A stretch of DNA of 64,000 nucleotides from Nocardia vinacea (GTDB taxonomy: Bacteria; Actinomycetota; Actinomycetes; Mycobacteriales; Mycobacteriaceae), in assembly GCF_035920345.1 (NCBI RefSeq), contig NZ_CP109149.1, positions 8,060,001 to 8,124,000 of the forward strand, given 5' to 3'. The translations under genes were made by a program, and so were the position numbers. The notes beneath the pieces were generated by a model, which was not told the origin of the DNA, did not search any database, and worked only from the letters and a program-made list of their open reading frames with translations. How positions within the stretch are numbered: position 1 is the first letter of the stretch; the number at the start of each line of letters is the position of its first letter. Of this stretch, positions 63,601 to 64,000 are shown piece after piece.

Positions 63601-64000
63601 TGAATCTCGCGGTCCAGGGCCTGTCCTACGGCGTCCACGTGGTCATCGCCCTCGCCCGCTGGGCCGAGGCCCGCCCCGCTCTGAAAGACCAGATCGGCAC
63701 CCGCATCGAGCTCCGCCTCGGTGACCCTATGGACTCCGATCTCGGCCGCAAGTTCGCTTCGCTTGTGCCGCAGGGCCGTCCGGGTCGCGGTATGACGCCC
63801 GAGTGCCTGCACATGCTGACCGGTCTGCCGCGCATCGACAGCAGCGCGGATCACGACAACCTCGGCCAGGCCGTCGCCGATGCGGTGGCGACCATCGCTC
63901 GACTGACCCCGGGCCGCCCCGCGCCCGCGGCCAGGATGCTGCCGGAAATGCTGCCGCGCGAGCAACTGCTGCAGCTCGCGGGCAACTGGCCGTCGCAGGT
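60672..64000 (+). CDS. eccC: EccC, FtsK/SpoIIIE-type ESX motor ATPase (locus 2), cut by window end
   Basis: At least 1109 residues, open at the right edge. Met-rich membrane helices lie at about 40-85 (SKLMPVVMVVGMVGMMALLF, MMFPMMMVVSMVGMF). ATPase D1 has Walker A GATGSGKSEF (about 483) and LVLVDFKGGATF; D2 has GGPQSGKSTA (about 842) and QFYCLDFGGG. D3 should lie just beyond the window. ATG 60672 starts it, with GAGGGGG some 10 bases upstream. It aligns along its length with EccC of locus 1, including NRRQE, NFANV and LPALFV segments, but differs around residues 370-420. Confidence 0.95.
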   Translation, partial: MSTVRFQRRARREMPRSPGGEVTLQPPPEIPRVTPGSLVSKLMPVVMVVGMVGMMALLFTQGGSIASNPMSMMFPMMMVVSMVGMFAGQGGGKGQKAAEANEDRKDYLRYLDQVRKDVDQTATQQRASVEWSHPEPALIWMLAGTSRMWERRAGDKDFCHARIGIGGQRLATRLVAPETGPVEELEPIAAVSLRRFVRAHSTVPDLPTAIAVKGFATIALDGDRAEARDMTRAMLLQLCMFQAPDQVLIAVVCGPDTAREWAWTKWLPHTQHPDAQDGIGTQRMFYGSIREATAGLHPLLANRVRYSRNQPANANLVHIVIVVDGGLLEAEEDQLRESGYEGVTIIDLCGYAPRLAVSRGIKMVVENGECVGRGATGNQERFALIDRISPQQAQQVARRLAPYRAATQRSSDVENDDADVISTWTQLMKLGDIGTFNPEHAWRPRYGRERLRVPFGVGADGAPIELDIKEAAESGMGPHGLCIGATGSGKSEFLRTLVLSLLATHSPDQLNLVLVDFKGGATFLGLDGVPHVAAVITNLEEEADLVDRMRDALAGEMNRRQEVLRQAGNFANVSEYEKARAAGADLDPLPALFVVLDEFSELLTQHPDFAELFVMIGRLGRSLHVHLLLASQRLEEGKLKGLESHLSYRIGLKTFSANESRQVLGVPDAYNLPGIPGGGYLKSDSGEIQRFQASYVSGPYVGGGSQREVTQAGVAGGEIDIKARPFTATHVDFRAIDRVPLPSEPTHDPEPQSEDGEQISNLNMLASRIRGHGRAAHEIWLPPLEEAPTLDQLIPRSVLTGEYSAVATLRAPMGIVDRPYDQRRDPFVVDLSGSRGNVAVVGGPQSGKSTALRTMIMALSLTHTAEQVQFYCLDFGGGTMASLEGLPHVGSVASRLDEDKVRRTIAEMTTIVRQREARFRQLGIESMTEFRRLRAMDPASSPAAAGAHEDPFGDVFLVIDGFGSIRQDFDPLEQPIMNLAVQGLSYGVHVVIALARWAEARPALKDQIGTRIELRLGDPMDSDLGRKFASLVPQGRPGRGMTPECLHMLTGLPRIDSSADHDNLGQAVADAVATIARLTPGRPAPAARMLPEMLPREQLLQLAGNWPSQ

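Noticed and set aside
1..64000. tRNA or rRNA genes
   Set aside because: I found no stretch with the T-loop and acceptor pairing of a tRNA and no rRNA-like segment.
1..64000. Insertion sequences or transposase genes
   Set aside because: No transposase or integrase motif was seen; the dispersed repeats are too short and encode nothing.

Overview
The window is GC-rich actinobacterial DNA. Its type VII secretion (ESX) loci, PE/PPE and EspG proteins, DUF4254 proteins and ribosomal operon point to Nocardia or a close relative in the Mycobacteriales. This assignment is inferred from gene content and protein character; no search was run.

Layout. (1) 1-4.3 kb: two paralogous immunity-like proteins (2-1546, cut by the window edge, and 2868-4139). 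Between them, on the other strand, lie an OmpR-type response regulator and a decayed MFS transporter. (2) 4.4-25.1 kb: a complete ESX locus. It starts with an accessory block (EspB-like, EspG, EspD/EspH-like, EspL/YbaB-like, EspC-like, EspA-like, PE, PPE, second EspG, two WXG100 proteins), followed by eccE, eccB, eccA, eccD, mycP and eccC. (3) 25-29.3 kb: an acetyltransferase, a GntR regulator, two convergent DUF4254 genes, a VOC protein and a divergent GlxA-type AraC regulator. (4) 29.6-34.7 kb: a giant EspI-like protein with a low-complexity repeat region and a C-terminal MinD-type ATPase. (5) 35.5-40.7 kb: infA-rpmJ-rpsM-rpsK-rpsD-rpoA-rplQ-truA. TruA carries a hexapeptide minisatellite at its N-terminus. 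(6) 40.8-47.7 kb: an hsp20 under a CIRCE operator, an LLM-class oxidoreductase, then an MFS transporter / response regulator / histidine kinase / TAXI-type binding-lipoprotein module, and csoR. (7) 47.7-53.4 kb: metabolic genes, including MTA phosphorylase, an epimerase and two small redox proteins. (8) 53.6-64.0 kb: a second ESX core (eccE, eccB, a K+ channel, mycP, eccD, eccC), cut by the right edge.

The two ESX loci should each form an inner-membrane secretion machine: EccB, C, D and E as the membrane complex, mycosin as the membrane protease, EccC as the motor. Locus 1 also carries the cytosolic ATPase EccA, EspG chaperones and substrates. Locus 2 lies downstream of the rpoA-rplQ-truA block with the same relative orientations as ESX-4 of M. 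tuberculosis, so it is probably the ancestral ESX-4 type, here with an eccE.

The most unusual features are a short dispersed hairpin repeat that is inserted in frame in an espG gene and also tandemly triplicated between eccE and eccB, the minisatellite in truA, and the degraded second copy of the MFS-response regulator module at the left end.
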